DNA from: CAYRUP01 sp964578975
GTDB lineage: Bacteria > Pseudomonadota > Gammaproteobacteria > DSM-16500
Direction: 5' to 3'
Assembly (NCBI GenBank): GCA_964578975.1
Contig: CAZOFA010000019.1
Span: 1 to 30,422 of the forward strand
DNA: 30,422 nucleotides
Every line of letters begins with the position of its first letter. Within the stretch, counting starts at the first letter, position 1. A model generated the notes under the pieces. The model ran no database searches. It saw only the letters and a list, made by a program, of their open reading frames with translations, and had not been told where the DNA came from. The translations under genes and the position numbers were made by a program. Shown piece after piece: positions 7,406 through 15,288 of this stretch.

Positions 7406-8665
7406 TTATGTTTCGTGAAGTGCATTTTCAACATACGCTTTAATCTCGGGACTCAGACCTTGCGCATCATCCGCTCGAGCAAAGGCTTCTTGCGCTTGAT
7501 TGTGTTTACCAATAGATTCTAATGCAATGGCAAGCCCTACCCAGAAAATACCTTTATTCGGTTGTAAACTTAAAAGTTGTTCATAGAGTTTAACAGCAAT
7601 TTGCGGTTGTCCTTGACGTTGATACATGGCTGCAAGAAAAGAATAATAGCTTGGATGTTCTGCAATAGGTGGTGAAACGTGCTCTAATAAACTGAGCGCT
7701 TTTCCTACCTTATCTTCGTCAAATAAAATACGTGCTTTTAATTCAACAAAATTTAAATAATCCGGTTCTTCCATTAATCCGGCATCCACAATTTTTTCAG
7801 CAGCAGCACGATCCCCTTTTTGTAATAACAATGTGATCAACGTTTGCCGAGCAGGATGATTGTTGGGGAATCGATTGAGAAGTGATTTGATCAGCTCAAT
7901 TGCTTTGTCAATTTGACCTGATGACGCAAATGATAATGCATGTCGATATTCTTCATCTGCATTTACATCCAATACATATTTTTTGATAAGCAGTGGATTT
8001 TGTTTTTCTGTCGCTGCGTTGGTCGTCATTAAATTATTTTGACCGTGAATATCAATTTGTAACTCGGGTAATTTGCTTGTCTCACTAAATTTTAATTGTT
8101 GTAATGATGAATTTTCTTGTAAATTGATCACCACTTTCAATTCATCATTTCGATCATTGCTCATCGAAATATGTTGAATGGCACTGTTTTCATAATTGAT
8201 CGGTGGCAAACTTGTGAGTAAGCGCGCATGTTCAAGCACAATAATCAGTTGATGTTTATCTAAGTTCTCTTCCACACGATAAAGAACTTGATTATTTAAC
8301 AAAAAACGCAAAAACGTCATATCAGCTTGTGTTTGCAAGGTAATGCCAGTTAAGAGCGCGTTAGAAATATTCGGATTAAATTCGATTTCATGTATATTTT
8401 TACTGAGCGAGATTTTTTCAGTGGGTATTGTACTCGAAATAACATCTGATTTATTAGCGTAAACCGGTTTATTTATAAAATAAGGGACACTCACCAACGC
8501 ACATGCGAGCAATAAAAAAATAAATGCAATCAAAAATGAAGAATAGTTCCCTTTTTTTTGATGGATAGCAGGAGTTTTGGCTTGTGACAAAACAAGGTGA
8601 GACCGAGCAGGCGTTTTTGCGCGCTTTTCTAAATCCTTGAGCATTTGATTAATTACACTCATCAA
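7406..8665 (-). CDS. mshN: MSHA biogenesis protein MshN (TPR protein)
   Basis: 419-residue bitopic inner-membrane protein. The N-terminus MSVINQMLKDLEKR is characteristic of MshN. One membrane segment lies at about 43-63, followed by a large periplasmic part. The C-terminal half (about 235-419) is made of TPR-like helical repeats, for example around YRHALSFASSGQIDKAIELI and AVKLYEQLLSLQPNKG. TPR proteins of this kind support secretin or pilus assembly. The start overlaps the mshM stop by 4 bp (ATGA), indicating translational coupling; the second Met, one codon later, is an equally possible start. Confidence 0.88.
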   Translation of the reverse strand: MMSVINQMLKDLEKRAKTPARSHLVLSQAKTPAIHQKKGNYSSFLIAFIFLLLACALVSVPYFINKPVYANKSDVISSTIPTEKISLSKNIHEIEFNPNISNALLTGITLQTQADMTFLRFLLNNQVLYRVEENLDKHQLIIVLEHARLLTSLPPINYENSAIQHISMSNDRNDELKVVINLQENSSLQQLKFSETSKLPELQIDIHGQNNLMTTNAATEKQNPLLIKKYVLDVNADEEYRHALSFASSGQIDKAIELIKSLLNRFPNNHPARQTLITLLLQKGDRAAAEKIVDAGLMEEPDYLNFVELKARILFDEDKVGKALSLLEHVSPPIAEHPSYYSFLAAMYQRQGQPQIAVKLYEQLLSLQPNKGIFWVGLAIALESIGKHNQAQEAFARADDAQGLSPEIKAYVENALHET

Positions 8666-9570
8666 ATGATTCCTTTATATAAATACCAAAGTAAAATTAA
8701 TGTGACAAAGCAACCAATGCCCAGCGAATAGGTAAGAATTTTTCTTTTGTAACCTGGCATCACAACCGCTTCTGTATCTTGAATCGCGATACGCATAATT
8801 TTATGATTAATTTTTTCTTCACCTCGTCCATACGCAATCAGTAGCGCTTTATGACTTAAAATATTGACTAAACGGGGAATGCCCAAACTTTTACGATATA
8901 ACAAATCGCGTGCTTTTTTGGTAAATAATGCTGCGTATGAATTTCCTGCGACAGCCAGGCGATGAAATAAATACGTATCCAAATCGTCGCGTGACATTTG
9001 AGGTAAATAATACGAAAAACTGATGCGTTGTTTTAATTGGCGTAAATGCGGTAAATTAATTTTTTCATCTAACTCGGGTTGACCAAATAACACAACTTGT
9101 AATAATTTTGCGGTTTTCGTTTCAAGGTTAGTTAACAAACGTAATGCTTCCAAGCTTTCTTCAGACAATGCTTGTGCTTCATCGAGGAGCAATACAACGC
9201 GCTTACCTTGAATGTGTAATTGAAATAAATGATTATTAATGACCGTCAATAATTCATGTTGATCATGCAGCAAACTTGGATCGACACCCAGTTCGCGTGC
9301 AAATGCGCGACGTAATTCTATCGGCGTCAAGTCAGGGTTGGGAATATAGGCGGTGACAAAATCTTCTTCCAAGTTATCTAACAATTTTCGACACAATAAT
9401 GTTTTGCCAGACCCGACTTCACCCACAATTTTAATAAAACCTTCGCCACTGCGTAAGCTAAATAAAATTGTATCAAGCGCTTCTTGATGTCCGTTTAAAC
9501 GACAAAAAAACCCGACATTGGGCGTGAGGGAAAATGGCAATTCATTAAATTTGAAATGATCTAAATACAT
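8662..9570 (-). CDS. mshM: MSHA biogenesis ATPase MshM (ExeA-like AAA+)
   Basis: 302-residue AAA+ ATPase related to ExeA/GspA, which help place the secretin in the cell wall and outer membrane. The N-terminus (YLDHFKFNELPFSLTPN) is typical. Walker A is GEVGSGKT (50-57) and Walker B is LLLDEAQ (127-133). Arginine-rich sensor motifs follow near QRISFSYYLPQMS. A hydrophobic C-terminal helix (about 276-297) probably anchors it in the inner membrane; the peptidoglycan-binding domain of long ExeA proteins is absent. It has a GGGGAA ribosome-binding site and lies between mshL and mshN, as in other MSHA loci. Confidence 0.92.
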   Translation of the reverse strand: MYLDHFKFNELPFSLTPNVGFFCRLNGHQEALDTILFSLRSGEGFIKIVGEVGSGKTLLCRKLLDNLEEDFVTAYIPNPDLTPIELRRAFARELGVDPSLLHDQHELLTVINNHLFQLHIQGKRVVLLLDEAQALSEESLEALRLLTNLETKTAKLLQVVLFGQPELDEKINLPHLRQLKQRISFSYYLPQMSRDDLDTYLFHRLAVAGNSYAALFTKKARDLLYRKSLGIPRLVNILSHKALLIAYGRGEEKINHKIMRIAIQDTEAVVMPGYKRKILTYSLGIGCFVTLILLWYLYKGII

Positions 9571-9588
9571 TGAATTTCCCCATTAAGA

Positions 9589-11322
9589 TTATTCATTCTC
9601 ACCTTCATTACCAAACACATCAGGCAATCCGCCGGCATGAAAACCACGTTTCATGGCTGAAAACGCTTGTTCAGTATCTTGCAGATCAGTGATAGTTGTT
9701 TTTTGTGAGGCAATAATGGGTCTTAATAAGATCACTAACTCAGTTTTTCTCGATACTTGAAAAGTCCGTCTAAATAACGCGCCAATGTAAGGTATGCGCG
9801 ATACGCCAGGTGTCCCTGCTGTTTCTTCTGTCATGGTATTTTGCATCAAACCACCAATCACAATAATTTGACCGTTCTTAGCGCGCACCACATTATCCGA
9901 TTCACGGATTGTGCTTAACGCCAGCGGTAACGTTAACGTGTTTGGCGTATTCGTCGTGGTCTGACCCAAGACAATACTTTTTTGTTGTTCTTTCACTAAG
10001 CTGATCGATGGATGAATGTGTAAGGTAATAATGTCATTTTTACTAATTTGGGGTGTCACATCAAACGTAATTCCCGAGAAAAATGGGGTGAGATTGACTT
10101 CTTCGGTTGGTATCGTGGAATTCACCGTCACCGTATTTTGTGTTGATACACCCGTCACAAAAAATTCATCTTGACCGACTTTAATGATCGCCTTTTGATT
10201 GTTAACCGTTGATAATCGCGGGCTTGATAAGACTTGCACATTCCCTTGCGTTTGCAATAACTTGATGAGCAAATTGAAACTGCCTTTACCGGCATTCAGA
10301 GTAAACATGGTGCTAAAGTCTTGCATGTCGGTACCGGTAAACGTATTGGTACCTGTTTGAGATGCACCACCATTATTTGTCACTGGATTGCCAAGCCCAA
10401 ATAAATTCCAATTAATGCCGGATTGAAATTGATCGCTTAATTCAACTTCAAGAATTTTAGCTTCTAAAACCACTTGACGCCCCATGCTGGATTGAATGCG
10501 GTCGAGGTAACGTCCAACTTGGTGTAATTCACTGGGTAATGCATGCACCATGACAATGCCCGCTTGAGGATTAATCACAACGGAGCGTCCACCTTGGGTG
10601 CCAATCATTGATTTTAAAGTGATATCAAGTACGCGCCAAAAATTTACTTCAGAGCGTGTATCAATACTGCTGCCTGAAGGAGTATTTTGATTTGTCATGC
10701 TCGTTTGTATTGTTTGCGAGGTAGCACCGGTGCTAAATGTGCCAACCTTTTCACTGATTTGTCCTGAGGTCACTTCAGTAAATGATTTGCCGATGCGACG
10801 GATATCCAGATAGTTGACGGTAAAAATCGTGGTTTCAAGTTCTTGCGGCAATACTTCATACCCATACGCAGTGCGTTTGTACTCGTATCCGTAAGCATCG
10901 CGCACAGCTTGCATGGCTTCTTCAATCGTCACATTTTTTAAATTCAGAGAAATGGTACCGGCGACATTGGGATTCACCACCATATTGATTGGCGTACCTT
11001 CCACTAATCCGGTAAAGAAAGTTTTTGCCGGCATTTTGTCAGCGGTTACGTTAAAACGACGCTCAGTCGGCGGAATTTCTGCATAGCGACGCGAGACAGA
11101 AGGCAAGAGTGCATTACTGACCGATCTTGGCACGGCATTCCGTTTGGAAAAATACATGAGCGCTTCATTGTGCGCGATACCATGCGCGAAATCATGATGC
11201 ATTTGATCATAAGCGGTGCCATGGCTGGGGTAAACTGTATGGCAACTTCCCAATAAAACCGTCAATAGGATAAAAAATAGTTTGTAACCAAATTTAAAAA
11301 ATTTTTCTTGCATAAAATCCAT
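9589..11322 (-). CDS. mshL: MSHA secretin MshL (outer-membrane pore, lipoprotein)
   Basis: 577-residue outer-membrane secretin through which the pilus exits. A signal peptide ends in a lipobox, LLGSC, with acceptor C27, so the protein should be a lipoprotein. The STN/N0-like domain lies around 95-150 (for example VVNPNVAGTISLNLKN). An N1-type domain follows, with VVINPQAGIVMVHALP. The C-terminal secretin domain (about 280-550) carries QVLSSPRLSTVNNQKA and the GGLMQ...GVSRIPYIGALFR signature. The ATG directly abuts the mshK stop codon; a second in-frame ATG three codons later would still leave a complete signal peptide. Length fits MshL (about 550-580). Confidence 0.95.
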   Translation of the reverse strand: MDFMQEKFFKFGYKLFFILLTVLLGSCHTVYPSHGTAYDQMHHDFAHGIAHNEALMYFSKRNAVPRSVSNALLPSVSRRYAEIPPTERRFNVTADKMPAKTFFTGLVEGTPINMVVNPNVAGTISLNLKNVTIEEAMQAVRDAYGYEYKRTAYGYEVLPQELETTIFTVNYLDIRRIGKSFTEVTSGQISEKVGTFSTGATSQTIQTSMTNQNTPSGSSIDTRSEVNFWRVLDITLKSMIGTQGGRSVVINPQAGIVMVHALPSELHQVGRYLDRIQSSMGRQVVLEAKILEVELSDQFQSGINWNLFGLGNPVTNNGGASQTGTNTFTGTDMQDFSTMFTLNAGKGSFNLLIKLLQTQGNVQVLSSPRLSTVNNQKAIIKVGQDEFFVTGVSTQNTVTVNSTIPTEEVNLTPFFSGITFDVTPQISKNDIITLHIHPSISLVKEQQKSIVLGQTTTNTPNTLTLPLALSTIRESDNVVRAKNGQIIVIGGLMQNTMTEETAGTPGVSRIPYIGALFRRTFQVSRKTELVILLRPIIASQKTTITDLQDTEQAFSAMKRGFHAGGLPDVFGNEGENE

Positions 11323-11649
11323 TTAATCCCTCATCGGCACCGGTTGTTTTAGTGACTTATCCAGCAAGAACAGCGTGATTTTACCACCAACTCCATCAAG
11401 CTGCACGGTGTTTGGCGCAATTGAAATCACTTTTGCATCACCAATTTCATCCCCTACTTTAACGACCGTACCATTGATCACCGCCACTTGTCGATTAGGA
11501 GATAAAATAATCGCATTCAATTCTAATGGCCCTGTCACAACATTATTTTTATTATTTAAAAATTCAGGACGAGTAGGATCGCGTAATGCCTCAGCAAAAA
11601 CTTGAGTAGTGGCTAAACTTAATATGATGCTCCACAATAATAGCTTCAT
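11323..11649 (-). CDS. mshK: MSHA biogenesis protein MshK (PilP-like)
   Basis: 108-residue periplasmic protein with an N-terminal signal peptide ending near VFAEA. The mature start, LRDPTRPEFL, carries the DPTRP motif common to MshK and PilP-type proteins. The rest is a small beta-rich HR-type domain (AVINGTVVKVGDEIGDAKV), as in PilP/GspC, which contacts the secretin. The stop is immediately followed by the mshL start, a usual arrangement in this locus. It probably bridges the MshI/PilN-like/MshJ complex to MshL. It is too short to include a membrane anchor beyond the signal segment. Confidence 0.87.
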   Translation of the reverse strand: MKLLLWSIILSLATTQVFAEALRDPTRPEFLNNKNNVVTGPLELNAIILSPNRQVAVINGTVVKVGDEIGDAKVISIAPNTVQLDGVGGKITLFLLDKSLKQPVPMRD

Positions 11650-11663
11650 GTTTCACTCGCCTG

Positions 11664-12308
11664 TTAATTACTTAATACATACATTCGAACTACTACCACG
11701 GCTTTCGGATATTGCGTCACTTTATATTGCAAGTTATCCCAATAAAGATGCCATGATAATTTTTCTAAACGATGCAAATATTCAATCGTACTAAAATAAT
11801 CACTGGTAAACGTTAATTCTAACGAATATTTAGAGATATTCTTCGCGCTTTCGGACAATGAAATGACAGTTAACCCCTTTGGAATCCAGCTTTCAGAGGG
11901 TAATTTTTTTAAAGAAATGAGTGTGACCCCTGGCGTTTGTAAAATAGCGGCTGTGAGTGCAGGTAAATCTTTTGTGGCGATAGCCGTGGGTATTAAATTC
12001 TCTAGTCGTTGTTTGAAATCAACAGATTCGCTCGACAAGTTTTTTTGTTGCTGTAATTTTTGCTCAAAAGCACTATTGTTTATAATATCCATAATATTTT
12101 GTACTTGCAGGTGAGTCGTATTGATTTCTGCTTGAGTTGCATCAATGGCATTCTTTAGTGTGGTTTGCTCTGAAACAAGACCGCGATCGATGAATAAATT
12201 CCAGATTGCATAAGTCAAGGTGACAACGATCAAGGCTAAAAAAACACGTTCGCGTTGATCGCGTTTTTTAAGCCAAGCTTCTAATCGCACAAGTTTGTCA
12301 TTTATCAT
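11664..12308 (-). CDS. mshJ: MSHA biogenesis protein MshJ (PilO-like)
   Basis: 214-residue bitopic inner-membrane protein of the PilO/GspM type. A short cytoplasmic N-terminus rich in basic residues (KKRDQRERV) precedes one membrane helix (about 23-41). A periplasmic coiled coil follows (about 45-95), then a ferredoxin-like alpha/beta domain. Its ATG overlaps the stop of the pilN-like gene by one base (TAATG), indicating coupled translation and a probable protein pair. It should heterodimerise with the PilN-like protein to form the alignment complex. Confidence 0.87.
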   Translation of the reverse strand: MINDKLVRLEAWLKKRDQRERVFLALIVVTLTYAIWNLFIDRGLVSEQTTLKNAIDATQAEINTTHLQVQNIMDIINNSAFEQKLQQQKNLSSESVDFKQRLENLIPTAIATKDLPALTAAILQTPGVTLISLKKLPSESWIPKGLTVISLSESAKNISKYSLELTFTSDYFSTIEYLHRLEKLSWHLYWDNLQYKVTQYPKAVVVVRMYVLSN

Positions 12309-12892
12309 TACGTTGCTGCCTTCGTCGCAATAAAAAAGCCTAAATAAGAATTATTGGCGGACCCCGTACTAATTAATTCACGTAATTCCAAGGGCATATT
12401 TACAAATTCAGATTGATGGACTAATTGATTTAAAAATTGATGCACGGACGTCGCTTGTAGCGCTTGCCCCTTTAATCCAATTTGCATGTCTTGCATTGAG
12501 ATAGAAATATCCGTCAACCAAGCGCCGCGCACTGACGCTTTTGCAATATTGGATAGATACATCGAAAAACCGCTGCGTTGCGATAACAAAGCAACCATTT
12601 TATTTTTCATCTCTAGTTCTCGCTGCAGATTCTGCATAGATGCTTCGAGATCTTTGGGATTAAGCATCGGATATTGCGCGGTTAATGTCGCGACTTGTTT
12701 TTTTTCAGTGGCCAATTCATTTTTAAAAATAGTTAATTGCTTCGATTTTTTATAGTTTTGCCCAATATCCCACAGGGTTAACACGAATAATAAAAAAATA
12801 AATACGCCGTAAGCAAACATCATTTTTTGCAAAGAAACATGATGTTTGTTTTGTTGTGGTAGTAATAAATAAAAATTAACTTGTTGCTGCAT
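12308..12892 (-). CDS. PilN-like MSHA biogenesis protein (MshI2 type)
   Basis: 194 residues from the ATG at 12892 (or 197 from an in-frame GTG at 12901). The ATG is preferred because a GAGAG purine run lies 8 nt upstream, whereas it abuts the GTG. The N-terminus QQQVNFYLLLP resembles the PilN motif that binds PilM. A membrane helix lies at about 24-42, followed by a periplasmic coiled coil (about 55-95) and a small alpha/beta domain typical of PilN/GspL C-termini. The gene overlaps the end of mshI by 17 bp and couples to mshJ. Many MSHA loci call this gene mshI2; the equivalence rests on position and topology. Confidence 0.82.
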   Translation of the reverse strand: MQQQVNFYLLLPQQNKHHVSLQKMMFAYGVFIFLLFVLTLWDIGQNYKKSKQLTIFKNELATEKKQVATLTAQYPMLNPKDLEASMQNLQRELEMKNKMVALLSQRSGFSMYLSNIAKASVRGAWLTDISISMQDMQIGLKGQALQATSVHQFLNQLVHQSEFVNMPLELRELISTGSANNSYLGFFIATKAAT

Positions 12893-13868
12893 GGTGTTCA
12901 CTCTCTTCTCTTAACAAACCTCCAATGAGCGGCAAATAATGTCCCTGTTCTTGAATACTTAATTCTTGCTTGCTTTTTAATACTTCACGCAGATCTAATG
13001 GTTGGATAGGTAATGCGAGATATTGCGTGAAATAATGCATAATTAAAGGTGTTAAAACTTCTGATGCGGCTAAAAAAACCCGTGTGGGTGGTGGTTTGCG
13101 CCATTGACCTTGAAAGTAGTCAAATGAACGTTGCAATTCGAGTGCTGCTTTATCCAACTCAGGATTGGATGAATGTTCCTCTTGAAGATTTGCGCCTGCG
13201 CTGGTTAATTCAAGATGCCGATGAAAATATAATTCTTTTTGACAACTGATAACGAGTTCGCTGCTTTTTTCACGTAAATAAATAAATGCTGTGGTTTTTT
13301 CATCATTTTCATAAAGCGCAGTAATATTTCGTAATGCTAATTCTTGAATATCAATCGTGGTCAGGCGCAGACCGCTTTGCTGAATTTTATTGGCATGAGG
13401 CTGTAAAAAACTTTGTTGCGCGACAACCACAACAATCATTTCATGTGGATCATGCGTTTTTTTCATGGGCAATGGGAAATGATCCACGACGATATCTTCT
13501 TCAGGGTATTGTAGCGTCCCTTTAATTTTCCACCGTACTGCTGCTTGAAATTCGGATTCGGCAACCGGTAATGCATCCAATAAAATTGATTGGTAACGTT
13601 CCGGTGGTAATACCCAAGTGCAATAGACGCCTTCTAATTGATGTCTTTTGACCGCTGCATTTAAAACTTCTGAAAATTGATTTTTTTTATAAGGATAGCT
13701 TTCAATAAATTGCAATTCAATTTTGTCATTATTATTTTTCGCATACGCTAAATCAATTTGATTGGGGGTAAAAACAATGCTGCAGAAGCCGGGAGCAAAG
13801 ATACTTCCCTTCTTATTATTCGGCCATAACGAGCTTATTCCTTTAAAATGTCTTAGCTTACTTAGCAC
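12876..13868 (-). CDS. mshI: MSHA biogenesis protein MshI (PilM-like, actin-like fold)
   Basis: 330-residue cytoplasmic protein, first in the minus-strand msh operon. It resembles the PilM/GspL-N branch of actin-like proteins. Recognisable stretches are ILLDALPVAESEFQAAVRWK (the SHS2/RNaseH-like segment with a conserved Trp-Lys) and the DYFQGQWRKPPPTRVFLA region near the C-terminus. It should bind the cytoplasmic tail of the PilN-like protein encoded next. The start is GTG, with an AAGGA ribosome-binding site 9 nt upstream. The four minor-prepilin genes diverge from it across a 79-bp intergenic region. Confidence 0.86.
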   Translation of the reverse strand: MLSKLRHFKGISSLWPNNKKGSIFAPGFCSIVFTPNQIDLAYAKNNNDKIELQFIESYPYKKNQFSEVLNAAVKRHQLEGVYCTWVLPPERYQSILLDALPVAESEFQAAVRWKIKGTLQYPEEDIVVDHFPLPMKKTHDPHEMIVVVVAQQSFLQPHANKIQQSGLRLTTIDIQELALRNITALYENDEKTTAFIYLREKSSELVISCQKELYFHRHLELTSAGANLQEEHSSNPELDKAALELQRSFDYFQGQWRKPPPTRVFLAASEVLTPLIMHYFTQYLALPIQPLDLREVLKSKQELSIQEQGHYLPLIGGLLREESEHHAATS

Positions 13869-13947
13869 AACCTGATATCCTTACCAGCGAGAAGTAGACT
13901 CTATTCTCTTATAAATTAATATTTATTTCTACCAAGGATTTTTGGAC
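13869..13947. promoter_or_regulatory. Divergent intergenic region between the two pilus operons
   Basis: This 79-bp AT-rich gap separates mshI (minus) from the minor-prepilin genes (plus) and must hold or adjoin the promoters of both operons. A weak plus-strand candidate is TAGACT (13895-13900) with TAATAT (13917-13922), a 16-bp spacer. No clear minus-strand promoter is seen. AAGGA ribosome-binding sites face both ways. Confidence 0.4.
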
Positions 13948-14433
13948 ATGGATACGTTTGCCAAACAATCAGGATTTACCATGTTTGAACTGATTGTTGT
14001 GATTGTTTTGATTTCGCTATTATCAGTTGGGGTTTATTTTAACTGGCCAGGATCGACAATTAACTTAGATGGGCAAATTCATCAATTGGCAAATGATCTT
14101 CGTTACACACAAACTTTATCAATGACAACCGGTCAGCGCTATCGTTGGGTGAAAACATCCTCTACCACTTATCAAATCGTGAATTTTTCCGGAACGCCTA
14201 TTACGCTTGCTTTAGGGAATACTACGCTCACATTAAATTCTGGAATTACCTTCGGCACTCTGACAAACTTACCCAATAATTTGATTGCGTTTGATGGGTT
14301 AGGCGCACCTTATACGGATGCAGCAAGCCCTGGTACCGCACTCTCGTCAACCGCCTCAATTGTGTTAACCGCTGGAGGTGCTACGAAAACGGTTTCCATT
14401 ACACCTGAAACAGGGAGCGTTGCGGTTCAATGA
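13948..14433 (+). CDS. Type IV minor prepilin (MshC/GspH-like)
   Basis: 161-residue prepilin. The leader MDTFAKQSG precedes the peptidase site G-FTMFELIVV with Glu5, then a hydrophobic helix (about 10-32) and a small beta-rich globular domain. The RYTQTLSMTTGQRYRW segment is typical of GspH/FimT/MshC-type minor pilins. The ATG at 13948 is chosen over an in-frame TTG at 13942 because AAGGA ends 8 nt before the ATG but only 2 nt before the TTG. First of four genes coupled by overlaps, divergent from mshI. By order and type it most resembles MshC. Confidence 0.85.
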   Translation: MDTFAKQSGFTMFELIVVIVLISLLSVGVYFNWPGSTINLDGQIHQLANDLRYTQTLSMTTGQRYRWVKTSSTTYQIVNFSGTPITLALGNTTLTLNSGITFGTLTNLPNNLIAFDGLGAPYTDAASPGTALSSTASIVLTAGGATKTVSITPETGSVAVQ

Positions 14434-14807
14434 AAAATGAACATGGTTTTACGCTTATCGAAGTAGTAATGTTTATTCTTGTCACCAGCCTGTTGGCCAC
14501 GACCATTCTTCTCAGTCTTGTTACTGTGTTGCGAAATATTCCGACCATTCATCAAGAAATTGTTGCCACACAAACTGCAAAACGTTGTATGGAATGGTTT
14601 ATCGGCCAACAATCTCTAAATGGATTTAGTACATTAACGTGTCCCAATACCACCACTCCTAGTTTTTGTACGGTGCCAACAGGTTATGCCATCAGCACCA
14701 ACATCAGTTGTACCACTCTCAATAGCGATACCAATTATAAAACGATTACCGTGACAGTGAGTGGTTTAGGTGATGCATCTTTTTCTACTTTAATTGCGGC
14801 GTATTAA
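14430..14807 (+). CDS. Type IV minor prepilin (MshD-like)
   Basis: 125-residue prepilin with leader MKNEHG, cleavage site G-FTLIEVV with Glu5, and a hydrophobic helix (about 6-30). The small C-terminal domain contains four cysteines (in KRCMEW, LTCPN, SFCTV and ISCTT), enough for two disulfides. It overlaps the preceding gene by 4 bp (ATGA), indicating translational coupling. Position and size suggest a MshD/GspI-like minor pilin that helps build the initiating tip complex. Assignment to a named msh gene rests mainly on gene order. Confidence 0.8.
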   Translation: MKNEHGFTLIEVVMFILVTSLLATTILLSLVTVLRNIPTIHQEIVATQTAKRCMEWFIGQQSLNGFSTLTCPNTTTPSFCTVPTGYAISTNISCTTLNSDTNYKTITVTVSGLGDASFSTLIAAY

Positions 14808-14808
14808 T

Positions 14809-15288
14809 ATGCGTAGAAATAACATCCAAGGATTTACGTTAATTGAATTAATTGTGGTAATTGTCTTAACCAGTCTGATCGCTGGTGTAGTGAGTGCCAT
14901 TATCGCTCAAGGAGCCCAATCTTACCTCACGGCAAAAAATGTTCTTGATGCAGATTGGCAAGGACGTTTAGCCATCGAACGCATGGCACGCGATATTCGT
15001 GCTATCGCATCGCCGCTCAGCATCACTACCGCGACCGCAACACAACTCACCTTTACCGACTTTAGCGGTACTAGCGTCAGTTATTCCTTAAGTGGGACAA
15101 ATCTCATGCGTAACAGTCAGATATTGGCAGATGGCATTTCTTCACTGACATTCAGTTACTTTGATAAAAATGGTGCAAGCACCGCGACCATAAGCTTGAT
15201 TCGTTACATCACCATCACGATCAATATCACCAAAAATAATACTAATTTTAGTTTAAGCACTTCTGTGTATCCAAGGGATTTACTATGA
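14809..15288 (+). CDS. Type IV minor prepilin (MshO/GspJ-like)
   Basis: 159-residue prepilin with a basic leader (MRRNNIQG), site G-FTLIELIVV with Glu5, and a hydrophobic helix (about 9-31). RLAIERMARDIRAI (about 53-66) is the signature helix of GspJ/MshO-type minor pilins, and a beta-rich domain follows. The ATG at 14809 lies one base after the stop of the preceding gene; an in-frame TTG at 14794 would overlap it by 14 bp. No clear Shine-Dalgarno sequence is seen, so translation is probably coupled. The stop overlaps the next gene by 4 bp. Confidence 0.84.
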   Translation: MRRNNIQGFTLIELIVVIVLTSLIAGVVSAIIAQGAQSYLTAKNVLDADWQGRLAIERMARDIRAIASPLSITTATATQLTFTDFSGTSVSYSLSGTNLMRNSQILADGISSLTFSYFDKNGASTATISLIRYITITINITKNNTNFSLSTSVYPRDLL